From Phaeodactylum tricornutum CCAP 1055/1 (taxonomy: Eukaryota > Bacillariophyta > Bacillariophyceae > Surirellales > Neidiaceae): DNA of 64,000 nt. This document shows positions 54,001 through 64,000 of the stretch, in pieces. How positions within the stretch are numbered: the first letter of the stretch is position 1; each line of letters begins with the position of its first letter. The notes under the pieces are model-generated. The model did no database searches. It saw nothing but the letters and a program-made list of their open reading frames with translations, and was not told where the DNA came from. The stretch is from the NCBI RefSeq assembly GCF_000150955.2, contig NC_011682.1:248001-312000 (forward strand), given 5' to 3'. The position numbers and the translations under genes are program-made.

Positions 54001-55698
54001 AATGACTTCGGGATGTACGTGGTTCGATCTATTGGTAAAGCTCTTCCCTTCTATAGGGACTCTAGTGTTCTCTGGTGAAAGAGGCAAACACCAGGTCCAT
54101 CCAGCCAACGAACGCGCGCTTGTGCCCTCGCAGAGTCTATCGAGAACTTCCAGTGAGGGAAGTTGCCTTTTACGGTCCCGGTCCGCAACACCGACAAAGT
54201 CTAGGGGGGTCGGAAGGAATTTTTTGGCGCAGTGATCGGCTCCTACGACGGACGTACGACCTCGCTCAGACATGTCTCTTCGGCAGACATTTCTTCTGGA
54301 TGGTGGTTACTCCCACACGAAATTTGCAATTGACAGCCATATTTGTTACCTCGTGGAGATAGTGGAGGTTTTTGGCAACCAATATGGAAATCGAATTCAA
54401 AGTCATCACAGTCAATAGCATTGCAAACTTTGGACCAGTCGAAGTCTCTAGAGGAGCTTTCATGGCAGCAGGTCTGGTGGCAATTGAGTGTGGTGTCCCT
54501 TACACCGATGAAAAAAGATGTTTCAAAGCTTCTCCAGGGGTCAAATTACAATTAAAGCCTTTCATCATGCACATTAGTGGCCATCCTGAGGCTTTGGGGG
54601 ACTTTGATGAAACTGAAGCGAAAAAAACGACCAGAAACTACCTCTGCCTCAACTGCCGAAAACAGTGTGTGATCTGATTGGTATTTCGGGGCCGACCAGC
54701 ACCAAAATGTGACAGAATACGTCACTAACTGTTCCTGATATGCCAGCTGAGTGAGTTAGGATGGCAGAGCGGGAAATGTATTGAGAAATAGACTCAAATT
54801 CGTCGAAGGTGACTCTGCTGGTTGTTCAAGTGAAATACAACATATTTTTTTTCTTATTAATTAGTACGACAAATCCGGATTATCCAATTTCAGTGTCGTA
54901 TCTAGTGGGAATCTAGCAAAGAGGTGCTCTACTTTTACCATGTTCCCATACTCCATTACCAGAACAAAGAAAATGTATATAGATTGCTAAAAATATTTTA
55001 ATATCCTTTGATGACCTGGAGTATTACGTGATCGGAAGCACTACACCTAATTGTCGAATTCCGGGATAACAATTCCCTTTACAACGGAAAATGCAAGGGA
55101 CATTTGAACTCATTCTAATACGTCTACATCCTTTTTCATTTAGGATGTCTGGCAACTTTTTTATTTAACGGTTGATGTGTCAAATTGTACTCTTTTCTGT
55201 AGAAAGCGTCCCATTGTCGAGGTTCTTACTGCAGCAACAGATCCAAGACCCACCTTCGGAGGGAACAAGAGGTGAACCAAACGGAAAAAATAGTGGCAAC
55301 AGTACAATCTGAGGCGCAGTCGACAACCCTTTCCCTGAACAAGTGCATTCCAAGACTGCGGAGTAGACACCTGATAACGTGATGGGCTCGTCGCTGCGTT
55401 GCCTTTTTGTATGAGAACAGTAAGTAAATTACTGTAAAGAGTCGTCGACCTCCCGCATAACATACCGACCGATCCTAGAGGCCATGCCTAAACCACAGGT
55501 CTCAATTGACTGTGAATACGACACAAAATTGGCCGATCTCTTGCGAGGTCGGTTGGAAGACCCAAGACCACGATCAACACTCCAACTCTTACGTGGTGTG
55601 TACGAGTCGGGAAGATGATTGACCGACACAATAGGGGCTCGCTCCGCACATGCTCACAATTCCTTGAACTGCTGTCGGAAAGGATTTGAAAATTTCTC
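54001..55698. other. Intergenic region, FANCM-like / Ca2+-ATPase
   Basis: About 1.7 kb of divergent flank (or 1.4 kb if FANCM starts at 54273). Two TGACTGTGA-family sites (54406-54414, 55507-55515). A forward frame of 97 residues at 54384-54677 has no recognised domain. The stretch 54830-55160 is AT-rich and empty. Confidence 0.4.
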
Positions 55699-58600
55699 AT
55701 GGATTCTTCGGTAATCCACACCGGCAAAAGATCCAACGGATCCGAAAGAAATGAAGATAGTCCAGGGGGCATAGAGAAGGTCCCTGTGAGAATATCTTCC
55801 GCAGACTTCCCGGTGACTCCGGCCGAACTTGGACTTCTCAGTAGCGAAAGAAACCGCGGAGCACTCGCTGATCTCCTGGAGACGGGGCTACAAAAGCTAT
55901 TCTTGGCCGAAGAACTCCAAAAACATGACGACGAAGAGGATCCGACACCAGAGAAGCAACTACTCTCGGACATTGCCTTAGTCGTCAAGAAAATCCGAGA
56001 ATCCGAGCAAACAGGAGCTGTCGACGAGCACTCACCCGCAGCGGTTGAAGCCGACAAGCACGCTGAAATTGCATCTGCTTTTTTGACGTCAGCACTTTTA
56101 CGCTCCAGTCCGGAAGTAGGGATTTTTCCATCCGAAGTCGAAAAACGCCGCGAAGCCTTTGGCTCAAATAGGATTGCCCCCAAGAAGATTGAGAGCTTCT
56201 GTAAGCTTTGTTGGCATGCTATCCAAGACTTTGTTCTCGTTATGCTGATCGTGTTAGGCTTCATCAGCATCGGTGTTGAGATCTATTCTCTGGAAAATGA
56301 CGAAGAGTGTACGACTTGTTGGATTGAAGGAGCAGCAATTTTGGCTTCTGTTTGCATCGTTGTGTTTGTGTCAGCGGGGATCGACTACGCCAAGCAATTC
56401 GCGTTTCTCCGCTTGACGAGATCGTTGCACGAGACGAATACCAAACAAGTTATCCGGGAAGGCAAGCAAGTGTCAATCATTGATGATGACCTTGTCGTTG
56501 GCGACATTTTGTCCATCAACGCCCATAATCTTGCGTCCATCCCTGCCGATTGTGTCTTACTTGGTCCAGCGACAGATTTGAAAATGGACGAATCGACCTT
56601 GACGGGAGAGTCGAAAGCCGTGAGCAAGAAACCCGGTGACGTTGTCCTTAGTGGTACGAATGTGCAGCAGGGATCTGCGAAATTGGTGGTGATTGCTGTT
56701 GGAATTCATTCCGTGGCCGGCAAAATTAGAGCGCAGGTGTACGAGTCCGAAGATCATCGAGATGACCTTGGAGGGGATGACGAGGAATCGCCTCTTTTTG
56801 TGAAGCTCAATGTACTTGCCAAGCGAATTGGGATAGCGGGTACCATCGCTGCGCTTGTCTCGTTCATCGGTTCGTGCATAATTGGACTGGCCATCAAGGG
56901 AAACGGGGCAGAAGCATTAGTCGACTACATGGTAGTGGCTATTACTGTGCTAGCCGTGTCGGTCCCAGAAGGCTTACCATTGGCCGTTACGCTTGCCCTT
57001 GCCTTTTCGTCAATGAAGATGACGCAAGACCAAAATCTTGTGAAGCATTTGAATGCATGCGAAACTATGGGATGCGCTACAACAATTTGTACTGACAAGA
57101 CAGGTGCGTACATTGCAAACATTTTTTGAAAGCTAGAATTCGACGACGGGTTGGTGATGTGACGATGTCTTACGCAATCAATGGCTCTTTCCTTTTCAGG
57201 TACGCTCACAGCAAACAAAATGACGGCCCGAGCCTTGTTTGCTGCTGAGCAAAACTACGTTGTAAACGACCCTGCTGATACCCTGGGCAACCATGTCGCA
57301 AATCATTGTGGTGGTCTTTCACCTGCTGTAATCGACTTACTATGCCGCGCGATAGCTATCAATACCATGAATGAAACTGTGCTTCACTTCGGCGAAAACG
57401 GTGATGACAACGTTCGGCAATCCCACCGAAGTGGCTCTCTTAAGACTATGCCATGAGCTGGGCGTGAGTTATGAAGCAGTCCGAGCATCAACCAAGGGAA
57501 GGTCAGATCAGGCGAGTCTTGCAGAATTTTTTTCTGAGGGAAAACGTTTCGACTTTTCTTCTGCTCGCAAGATGATGAGTTGGGCTATTCCTTACGAAGG
57601 TGGTTACCGGTTATATTGTAAGGGAGCACCAGAAGTTCTCCTGGCTCGCAGCAAAAGTTACATCAATGCATTGTCCGAAGTCGTGGATATGACTGAGGAT
57701 TTTCGACGCGAGTTTCTCTCTGTTTCCGAAGGGTACGCAAGGCGTGGTATGAGATGTCTTGCGCTGTCTTATCGCGATGTGCCCATGGAATTTGATATTG
57801 AAGGGAAGAGCTCGGTGATCAAGAACGCCGACGGCACAGAAGCCAACGAAATTGAAACAGAAATGACTTCTTATTGCCCTCATTGGTATCGAAGACCCCC
57901 TTCGAGCAGAGGTTCCTGGCGCAATCGAAAAATGCTACGAGGCTGGGATTGACGTCCGCCTAGTGACCGGTGACAACCCGAACACCGCAGTGAGTATTGC
58001 GTACCAAGCGGGTATTCTGCGCGACTTCCACTTTTTGGAAGGTTCCATTGAACGAGTGGCCGCAAATTTGAAAGAAAACGTTTTGATGGAAGGGAAAGCC
58101 TTTCGAAACCAGGTTTATATATCTCGTGGTGAATCAGGTAGCGGCGAATTCAATCAACTGGAATTTGATAAGATTTGGCCCCACCTTCGAATTCTGGCAA
58201 GAAGCTCCCCTGACGATAAGCTCACACTTGCCCATGGATTGAACCAATCAAATCTCTTCGTCGACAAAGGACTGTGCCAAAAGTATAACCTGGAGGATGG
58301 CATCAACATCTTTCCAGATAGGCAAGTTATAGCAATGACCGGAGACGGTACCAACGACGCGCCTGCTTTGAAACGCGCTGACATTGGATTTGCAATGGGC
58401 ATCGCTGGAACGCAAATTGCAAAGGATGCAGCAGATATCATTCTGCTGGATGATAACTTTGCATCGATCGTAACAGCTGCAAAATGGGGGCGGAATATCT
58501 ACGCATCGATTCAGAAGTTTCTTCAATTTCAATTGACGGTAAATATTTCTGCGGTCGTAACAGCGCTCGTTGGCTCTTTTGCATACCAGAAGAGTCCGCT

Positions 58601-59330
58601 TGCGGCGATCCAACTCCTTTGGGTCAATCTTTTGATGGATTCGCTTGCAAGCCTTGCCCTGGCCTCCGAGCCGCCCGTTGACGATCTCCTGCGGAAACCA
58701 CCTGTCAATCGCACTGAGAGTATGATTACAAAGCATATGTGGGCAAACATGCTGGGGCAAGCGGCTTACCAGATTACGGTTATAATGGTTCTCCTTTTCG
58801 CGGGCCCGGAGCTCCTCGGCATCGAGGCAGGACATATCGTGGAGAAGGAAAGAGAGGAAAATTCTGTTCATTACACAGTCATCTTCAACACTTTTGTTTG
58901 GATGCAGCTCTTCAACGAAATAAACAGTCGTAAATTGAAAGGAGAATGTAAGTGGATGAAGGCCTCACGGTTCGGGCGGCTTATGATTGTATTGGGTCTA
59001 ATCTTTTTGTCCATTGAAAACCTAGCGAACGTATTCAAGGGTGTTTTGGACAACTACATTTTCTGCACGATTCTACTTTTGACATCGTGCCTACAAGCTT
59101 TGATTGTTGAATTTGGGTCTTTGGCGTTTAAGGTCGCAGAAAGTGGTCTTTCTGCCCGCTTCTGGGCTCTGTCGTTGATCCTGGGTGCCGGTTCTTTGCC
59201 TGTCCAACAAGTGATCAACCAGCTATACCGCCTGGGCCAGAAATACAATATTGAGCGCAACACTTCAAGAAAGAACAGGGACCGTAAGCTCGCGACGCTG
59301 CGCGTGCCTGGGGTAGCTACGAACACGTAG
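55699..59330 (+). CDS. P2B-type (plasma-membrane type) Ca2+-transporting ATPase, frame shifted twice
   Basis: P-type pump that exports Ca2+ from the cytosol. Exon 1 is 55699-57103; a 96-nt intron splits the phosphorylation motif so that CTDKTGTLTANKM forms after splicing; exon 2 runs 57200-59330. Other motifs: LTGESKAVSKKPGD (actuator), VSVPEGLPLAVTLALA (M4 with the PEGL site), KGAPEVLL (nucleotide site), VTGDNPNTA and AMTGDGTNDAPALKRADIGFAMG (hinge), then five or six C-terminal membrane helices. No clear calmodulin site was seen. The reading frame steps forward by one near 57410 (just before GNPTEVALL) and again near 57865 (before LIALIGIEDPLRAEVPG). At each place one T too many would explain it. 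Cause: assembly error, a decaying allele, or less likely programmed shifting. Confidence 0.85.
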
Positions 59331-59956
59331 TGCTGCGATGCGACGACGACAGCATTCTCAAATTGTGATACCGCTGCCCGACCACTTTGACATTGAACGA
59401 AGGAGACTTCTGTAGCGAACACATTAGAATAGTCGAAATAAAACTTTCACATTTAATACAAGTAAAGCACACTTGATTGCGCCCTGCGAAGCAACAAGGA
59501 TAGGAAGGCTTGAAACGACTTGACTCGAGCCATGTAAGGTGCGATGCTGCTTTCACGAGAGGTAACGCCCAATCCTAAACCGATGCCACGACCCACCGCT
59601 TGTATATTCTCTCCCACTGGAAAATGATGCAATTGCACTTTATCTAGAAGGCATGGAGAATATGCTTGCCTATGCCGGCTCACAATTTAGAATCAGGAAA
59701 GCTTTTGAATAAGTTGCTTGGTACGTCATAGATGTGCACCCTATCTCGGTGAGAGCTCTCTTGGGTAGCATTTCGGATATAACGTATGCTTAACGGCTGG
59801 GACCTCTCCTGGCCGGCCAAATATGAATTCCTACTAACGTCGCGAGGAACGAAGGATGATTGTCAACGATACATCAATGATGACCGTGGTTGAATGTAGC
59901 ACCTTTGACCCGAGTCGTACATAGCTGCACTTCATTAAAGATCGTATATCATCATC
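59331..59956. other. Intergenic region, Ca2+-ATPase / SET gene
   Basis: About 625 bases. An AATAAA-like AAATAAAAC near 59437 may serve the ATPase gene. No gene or repeat recognised. Confidence 0.35.
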
Positions 59957-61819
59957 ATGGTAGGAAATCTGACTAAGGAAGCGCTCAATCGTTTATCGCA
60001 ACCCAATTCCGTACAATCGCGTCTCAAGAGGCCCCGGGTTGTTTATGCCAACCCTCGAACGCCTCGGCCTTTCATGCGGCATCCGAAACTTCTTTTCTTT
60101 GTTGCGCTCCTGCAGAGGAGGAACGCCTTTGGGTCTATCGCCGCGGACCCAGACTCCAATCAGAAAGCAAGCTTGGCTCCTGTAGTCAGTCCAGCGAAAA
60201 AGCATAAACAAGACGACCGTCTGATTACACCAAATGCTGAGCAACCACCAAAGCTTGCTCCACACAGCTACATAGCTACAAAACATTATCCATCCTATCC
60301 AGCAACGAGGCCATCCTCGAAAAAGAATGCTTCTGCTGCTTTTAAGATGGATACCAATCGCCTACAAACAAAATCAAACGAGGCTTCTACAACAGACAAG
60401 GAAACAAAGCGACGAAAGGGCGCCACAAACCTTGACGACATGGACTTCATGAAATGGTGCAACCAAGTGCTGGGAATATATAGCATCCTAGAGATTCATA
60501 CGTTCGAGTACTATGACTATATGAAAGCTCTACCAGATGGAGATTGGGATGAGGAACTGGATGATGACCGACTATTTGTAGATAACCTTCCTATACTTCC
60601 GGTTCGTGGGTTGGCGGCCAGTCGCGACATAACGGAGGGCGAGACTGTCATTCGAATCCCCATCAAAGCGCTTCTAAGCGTTGCGACAACAATTGATCAA
60701 GATCCTGTACTCGGACGCGTGATGGGACCCGAAGTTCGACACGCTAATGGCTGGACGACAGAGGGAGAAGAGGAGGCCTCGTTTTTGATCGAAATGCCTT
60801 TGCTGGCTGTGGCTCTACTGCATCATCGCAAACTCGGTCCGACTTCTCCTCTCGCAGCATATATACAGATGCTGGAAAGCTCACCTATAGATTCCATGCC
60901 TTTTCTTTGGTCAGCCGAACGGCTGAAGCAGGATGCCTCCGAGGGGATCCGTACAGTGGCTCGTGGAATACGACGTGAAATGCAAAATATGTACATAACC
61001 TTTTTGGAAGTTCTCATCCAACAGTCTCCAGACATTTTTGGCCCTGAGACAGAAGGGGAAGAACATTTTTTTTCTATAGAAAATTTTCAATGGGCCTTTG
61101 CTATGGTGAACTCTCGGCACTGGGAATTGCCGATCGAAGAGCTGGAATCCCATGACGCGAGCAATTTCGCAACACCTCCGAAAACTGCACCAATAGAGCA
61201 CGAAGAAGAAGATCATCAGGGAATTCCACCGGCTAGCATTCCAACCGACATTTGGACAAAAGAGATCGGTGAGATCAACGTTGAAGAAGATGCTGGAGCT
61301 GTGGTCAGCCATTCGTTTCTAGCTCCAGTGGCGGATTTGCTCAATTTTGGGCCGCCCTGCACACGAGGAATATACGTTAAAGAAACACATACCTTTGAAA
61401 TTGTGGCTACCTGCTCGTTTAGTAAAGGGCAAGAAGTGACCTTCTGGTACAGCGACGAGTGTGACGATGTCATGGTTGGTGTTTACGGCTTTACGCATCC
61501 CATTGTTCCGCGTTGTCCTAGTGCTGAGGAATACCGAAGACTTGGGGAAGACTGGAAAAATAGGGCGAATGACCTGGAAAGTCTTCTAAAAGTTGCCTAC
61601 GAAAATTCAGATGCTTGCAATACTGAGCTTCGAATTGTGGAAGATATTCTGGACGATTGTGACTGTTGCAAAGACGACGCTCGTGAAAGACGGATACCTC
61701 GGTTGCGTCATGAGAACTCGGAGAATCATGGATCGCCACAGCAAGAGGATATAGCGCGACACGGCATCCGCAAAGGGAATAGAGATTCTCAGCCCAAGTC
61801 CCGGAATTCAGAATTCTAG
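59957..61819 (+). CDS. SET-domain methyltransferase (SETD3/Rubisco LSMT-like class)
   Basis: Intronless, 620 residues. The SET domain is split in the way of the SETD3/LSMT class. The N-terminal strands are PVRGLAASRDITEGETVIRIP, followed by an inserted helical region (LLAVALLHHRKLGPTSPLAAY, then FLWSAERLKQ). FAMVNSRHW begins the second half, and FLAPVADLLNFGPP (the NH-like pseudoknot position, here LLNFG) and CSFSKGQEVTFWYSDECDD complete the SAM and lysine pocket. The usual DxxNH reads DLLNF, so one pocket residue is altered. The first 150 residues are basic and low-complexity, with a short hydrophobic patch (LLFFVALL). The C-terminal Cys pairs (DDCDCCKDD) may bind metal. Substrates in this class are non-histone lysines or histidines (for example actin His by SETD3); not assignable here. 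Confidence 0.75.
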   Translation: MVGNLTKEALNRLSQPNSVQSRLKRPRVVYANPRTPRPFMRHPKLLFFVALLQRRNAFGSIAADPDSNQKASLAPVVSPAKKHKQDDRLITPNAEQPPKLAPHSYIATKHYPSYPATRPSSKKNASAAFKMDTNRLQTKSNEASTTDKETKRRKGATNLDDMDFMKWCNQVLGIYSILEIHTFEYYDYMKALPDGDWDEELDDDRLFVDNLPILPVRGLAASRDITEGETVIRIPIKALLSVATTIDQDPVLGRVMGPEVRHANGWTTEGEEEASFLIEMPLLAVALLHHRKLGPTSPLAAYIQMLESSPIDSMPFLWSAERLKQDASEGIRTVARGIRREMQNMYITFLEVLIQQSPDIFGPETEGEEHFFSIENFQWAFAMVNSRHWELPIEELESHDASNFATPPKTAPIEHEEEDHQGIPPASIPTDIWTKEIGEINVEEDAGAVVSHSFLAPVADLLNFGPPCTRGIYVKETHTFEIVATCSFSKGQEVTFWYSDECDDVMVGVYGFTHPIVPRCPSAEEYRRLGEDWKNRANDLESLLKVAYENSDACNTELRIVEDILDDCDCCKDDARERRIPRLRHENSENHGSPQQEDIARHGIRKGNRDSQPKSRNSEF

Positions 61820-61937
61820 CTCGATCATATCCCAGTTTTGTCTTTCCAAAGCATAGCGCCACACATCGCTCAATTCTATTGTCCGTACACAGCAACTTGT
61901 GGAAACAATGTTGATTCTCTACTATAGTCTTTTTCGA

Positions 61938-62433
61938 TTATCCTCCCCGAGTCATTTTGAAAAGCTTCGGAGCAGCACATTTGTCGGCGCACGAAATTAG
62001 TTCAATAAACCAGGATTCGCAGTCGCCTTCGTTCTTTTCTGTAATGCGTTGCACACAGCCTTCGTACAGCTTTAATTGTTTCGGACAAGCCATTTTACAT
62101 TCCTCCCGAAGGGTGGGCATGGGATCGACAATTTCTTCTTCCGCCTGCAACGCCAGAGCAGCTTAAGATGTGAGATGTACGAAACAAACAAAGTGTTGTC
62201 GATCGCATCGACCATGCCCTTTCGTCCCCCAAATTGCAATGCCGTCAAGCGTAAGGCAGTACGGACGGTAGAAATCTTTACAGTACATTCAAGGCGACAA
62301 CGCCGATCCACCAGCGAATGAAAGAAAGACTGCAATCATTTCCTTCAACAAATTGACATCCTGGCTCTTCGAAGAACGAACATAGCTATAATGTGGGCAG
62401 TAAAGATGAAAGAAAGACACAATTACATACCAT
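61938..62433 (-). CDS. QCR6: Mitochondrial complex III hinge protein (QCR6/UQCRH)
   Basis: Small acidic subunit of the cytochrome bc1 complex that helps cytochrome c dock to cytochrome c1 in the intermembrane space. Exon 2 is 62144-61938. The only good start is an ATG at 62433-62431, which is the last codon before a GTATGT donor, so exon 1 contributes only the initiator Met. The intron is 286 nt and ends TTGCAG. The 69-residue product MAEEEIVDPMPTLREECK has the usual acidic start, then paired cysteines (CKMACPKQL, YEGCVQRI, GDCESWF, SCADKCAAPKLF) in the twin CX9C-like pattern that forms the disulphide-linked hairpin. No cleavable presequence, as in the family. It converges on the SET gene. 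Confidence 0.85.
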
Positions 62434-62831
62434 GGTCTTCTCAGGATGACAAGCAGAGCGGATTGAGTTTCTGCTGCGTAGAGAGAATCCGATTGCCGTA
62501 GTTGTCGCTTCGACAGTGAGCCTCGTTTGCGTTGCCACGACACGAAGAGCTAACAGTAGAGGTCGCGGTGTTGGTGACGTACATCTCTTTCAGAGAAACA
62601 TCCTTTTTTGTGCGTTCCGGATTCCTTTCCAGAGATCCAATTTCTCGTGGCCTGGCATTCATCCGTGTCATCAGAAGGGGCAACAAATTTCGTCGCTGTA
62701 AACGTACTACTGACAATGAGTAAAAACATCAACATTGTTGATATTTCCAGTTAGATCGGCCATGAGACGATCCAGACGTCTCCTTTACATAACATTTTGA
62801 TCCGCGATAAGAAAGCATATATTCACATTCC
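62434..62831. promoter_or_regulatory. Divergent promoter region, QCR6 / plastid TPR gene
   Basis: About 400 bases between divergent start codons. It should include the 5' UTR of QCR6 and the promoters of both genes. Short overlapping frames on both strands are not supported. Confidence 0.35.
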
Positions 62832-64000
62832 ATGCGTACTGATGGAGGAGGCGTTGTCAGAAGACGCGAGCGGGCGGAAGCCAAGCCATTGTTACTTCCC
62901 GTTAGAGAGTGCATTTTACTCGTCGTCTTTTTGGCAATCCAAGCATCATGTTTTATGACACAAGCCCCAGCACGAAGGTCAGTACATCCTTCAATAAACA
63001 CTGGAAGCGTACACCTACGTTTTGCAAGGCGACGACTCTTCCTATCTCGGATGCCGATTCCACAGGTTTATCTACCGACCTTATCTGCCTCTATTGCAAA
63101 ATCAACATCACCGGCTGATCGCTCCCCAGACTATGCCTCGAATCGATCATTGTCAAAAAAACGAAAGCGAAACACGAAACGCTACGAAATTCGTCAATTG
63201 TTTCAAAAAGCCAAAGATCTCGAACGCAAAGGCCACTGGCGCAAGGCAGCCGACGTACTCAATGAAATTTTAGTTTGGGATCCAGCCGACGCTCACAGCC
63301 ACCTTGCTCTAGCGCGACTGGAAGGCCGCCGCTTTCCAGATACTAACAAAGCATGCGAAGCCTTTGGCAAAGGAACTGAAGCTTGCCCGAATTCGGTGCA
63401 TCTTTGGCAGGCTTGGGCAGTTCATGAGGATTCCAGTGGTCACGTTGATCGTGCCAGAGAACTTTTTGAGAAGGCTCTGGCAATAGATCCGCACAACCCT
63501 TATGTGTGCCATGCGTTCGGACTGATGGAGCGAAAGCTGGGCAATGTGGAATCAGCGAAGAAATTATGGGCTCTAGCGCTACAGAAAAAAAGTACCGCTG
63601 CTTTGGTTTGTCAAATGGGAGAGCTGTTCATTGCTGAGAATCAGCTGGACCAAACAAGAGAATTGTATTCAAAGCATCTGCTACGGCTCGAAACAGCCAA
63701 AGATCGAACCGAAGTCTACTTGGCGGCAGCCTGGTTAGAAGAACGCTACTTCACTAACTATATCAAAGCGGAAGAACTCATAAAGAGTGCTCTAGCGCTG
63801 AATCCTAGTAGCAGCGTGGCCCACGTGGCATTGGCTCGACTCGAAGGCAGGAATCGGCAGCGCATACGAGGAGAAGGGTACGAGAGTGCCACCGCTAGGC
63901 GATTGGCTAGTGCCTGCATAAGCCTTGAGACTGAAGGAAACACTGTGCAGCCAGACGATGGTCGAGTCTTTAATGCCTGGGCTCATATAGAAATCAAAGG
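62832..64000 (+). CDS. Plastid-targeted HAT/TPR-repeat RNA-processing protein (HCF107/MBB1-like), 5' part
   Basis: Runs off the window; 389 complete residues are visible from the ATG at 62832. A hydrophobic signal segment (CILLVVFLAIQASCF) follows a charged start of about 30 residues. The ASCF site with Phe at +1 resembles the diatom ASAFAP plastid motif, and the next 50 residues are Arg/Ser-rich like a transit peptide. From about residue 100 come TPR/HAT repeats of 34-36 residues: RKAADVLNEILVWDPADAHS, then HLALARLEGRR, LWQAWAVHEDSSGHVDRARE, LFEKALAIDPHNPYVCHAFG, and LIKSALALNPSSSVAHVALARLEGR. The W/AW-x-E-x-RAR-LFEKAL pattern is that of half-a-tetratricopeptide proteins such as HCF107 and MBB1, which stabilise psbB/psbH transcripts. 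The exact target here is inference. Confidence 0.75.
   Translation, partial: MRTDGGGVVRRRERAEAKPLLLPVRECILLVVFLAIQASCFMTQAPARRSVHPSINTGSVHLRFARRRLFLSRMPIPQVYLPTLSASIAKSTSPADRSPDYASNRSLSKKRKRNTKRYEIRQLFQKAKDLERKGHWRKAADVLNEILVWDPADAHSHLALARLEGRRFPDTNKACEAFGKGTEACPNSVHLWQAWAVHEDSSGHVDRARELFEKALAIDPHNPYVCHAFGLMERKLGNVESAKKLWALALQKKSTAALVCQMGELFIAENQLDQTRELYSKHLLRLETAKDRTEVYLAAAWLEERYFTNYIKAEELIKSALALNPSSSVAHVALARLEGRNRQRIRGEGYESATARRLASACISLETEGNTVQPDDGRVFNAWAHIEIK

Noticed and set aside
54384-54677. Forward frame of 97 codons between FANCM and the Ca2+-ATPase
   Set aside because: Looks somewhat protein-like but has no known motif, and the longer version needs a TTG start; kept as intergenic.
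1-64000. CRISPR arrays, rRNA and tRNA genes
   Set aside because: No spaced short repeats, no rRNA-like blocks and no convincing T-loop/anticodon pattern were found by eye; a tRNA scan would be decisive.

Overview
The window is nuclear DNA from a photosynthetic stramenopile. It is almost certainly a pennate diatom and looks like Phaeodactylum tricornutum, although the species name is recalled knowledge and no search was run. The clues are compact genes with a few short GT-AG introns, convergent gene pairs separated by tens of bases, precursors with a signal peptide followed by an ASAFAP-type plastid cleavage motif, a Ty1/copia (CoDi-like) retroelement, and a lone Argonaute gene. Splice models were built by hand. 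Outer limits are in the coordinate fields and exon limits in the evidence text.

Left part (1-19.8 kb), dense housekeeping genes: an ARM-repeat protein cut by the window edge, phosphomannomutase, a RAD54-type helicase carrying a bromodomain and a RanBP2 zinc finger, a C2-domain protein, the SNARE YKT6, SRP receptor alpha, a degenerate seryl-tRNA synthetase paralogue, a small coiled-coil reading frame, and a 17-exon Argonaute. The Argonaute contains exons of 12, 8 and 5 nt. It keeps the small-RNA 5'-phosphate pocket but seems to have lost all four slicer residues.

Middle (19.8-43.1 kb), mixed: a 3.5-kb gene-free gap with about 1.3 kb at roughly 33% GC (centromere-like by composition) and a 1.25-kb element with 320-bp terminal inverted repeats. 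Then come a secreted phytase-like propeller protein, a METTL25-type methyltransferase, a diacylglycerol lipase, and a tandem pair of type I membrane proteins split by a young but broken copia element.

Right part (43.1-64 kb): a metallo-beta-lactamase-fold hydrolase, a plastid-targeted protein of unknown function, a small MITE, a JmjC oxygenase, a FANCM-type helicase with a RanBP2 finger and an extended PHD finger, a plasma-membrane-type Ca2+-ATPase whose reading frame shifts twice, a SET-domain methyltransferase, the complex III hinge protein, and the start of a plastid-targeted HCF107/MBB1-like repeat protein.

The genes do not form one pathway. Three themes recur: DNA repair helicases with added chromatin-reader modules, enzyme folds that appear catalytically dead (Argonaute, SerRS-like), and a strongly over-represented intergenic 9-mer, TGACTGTGA.
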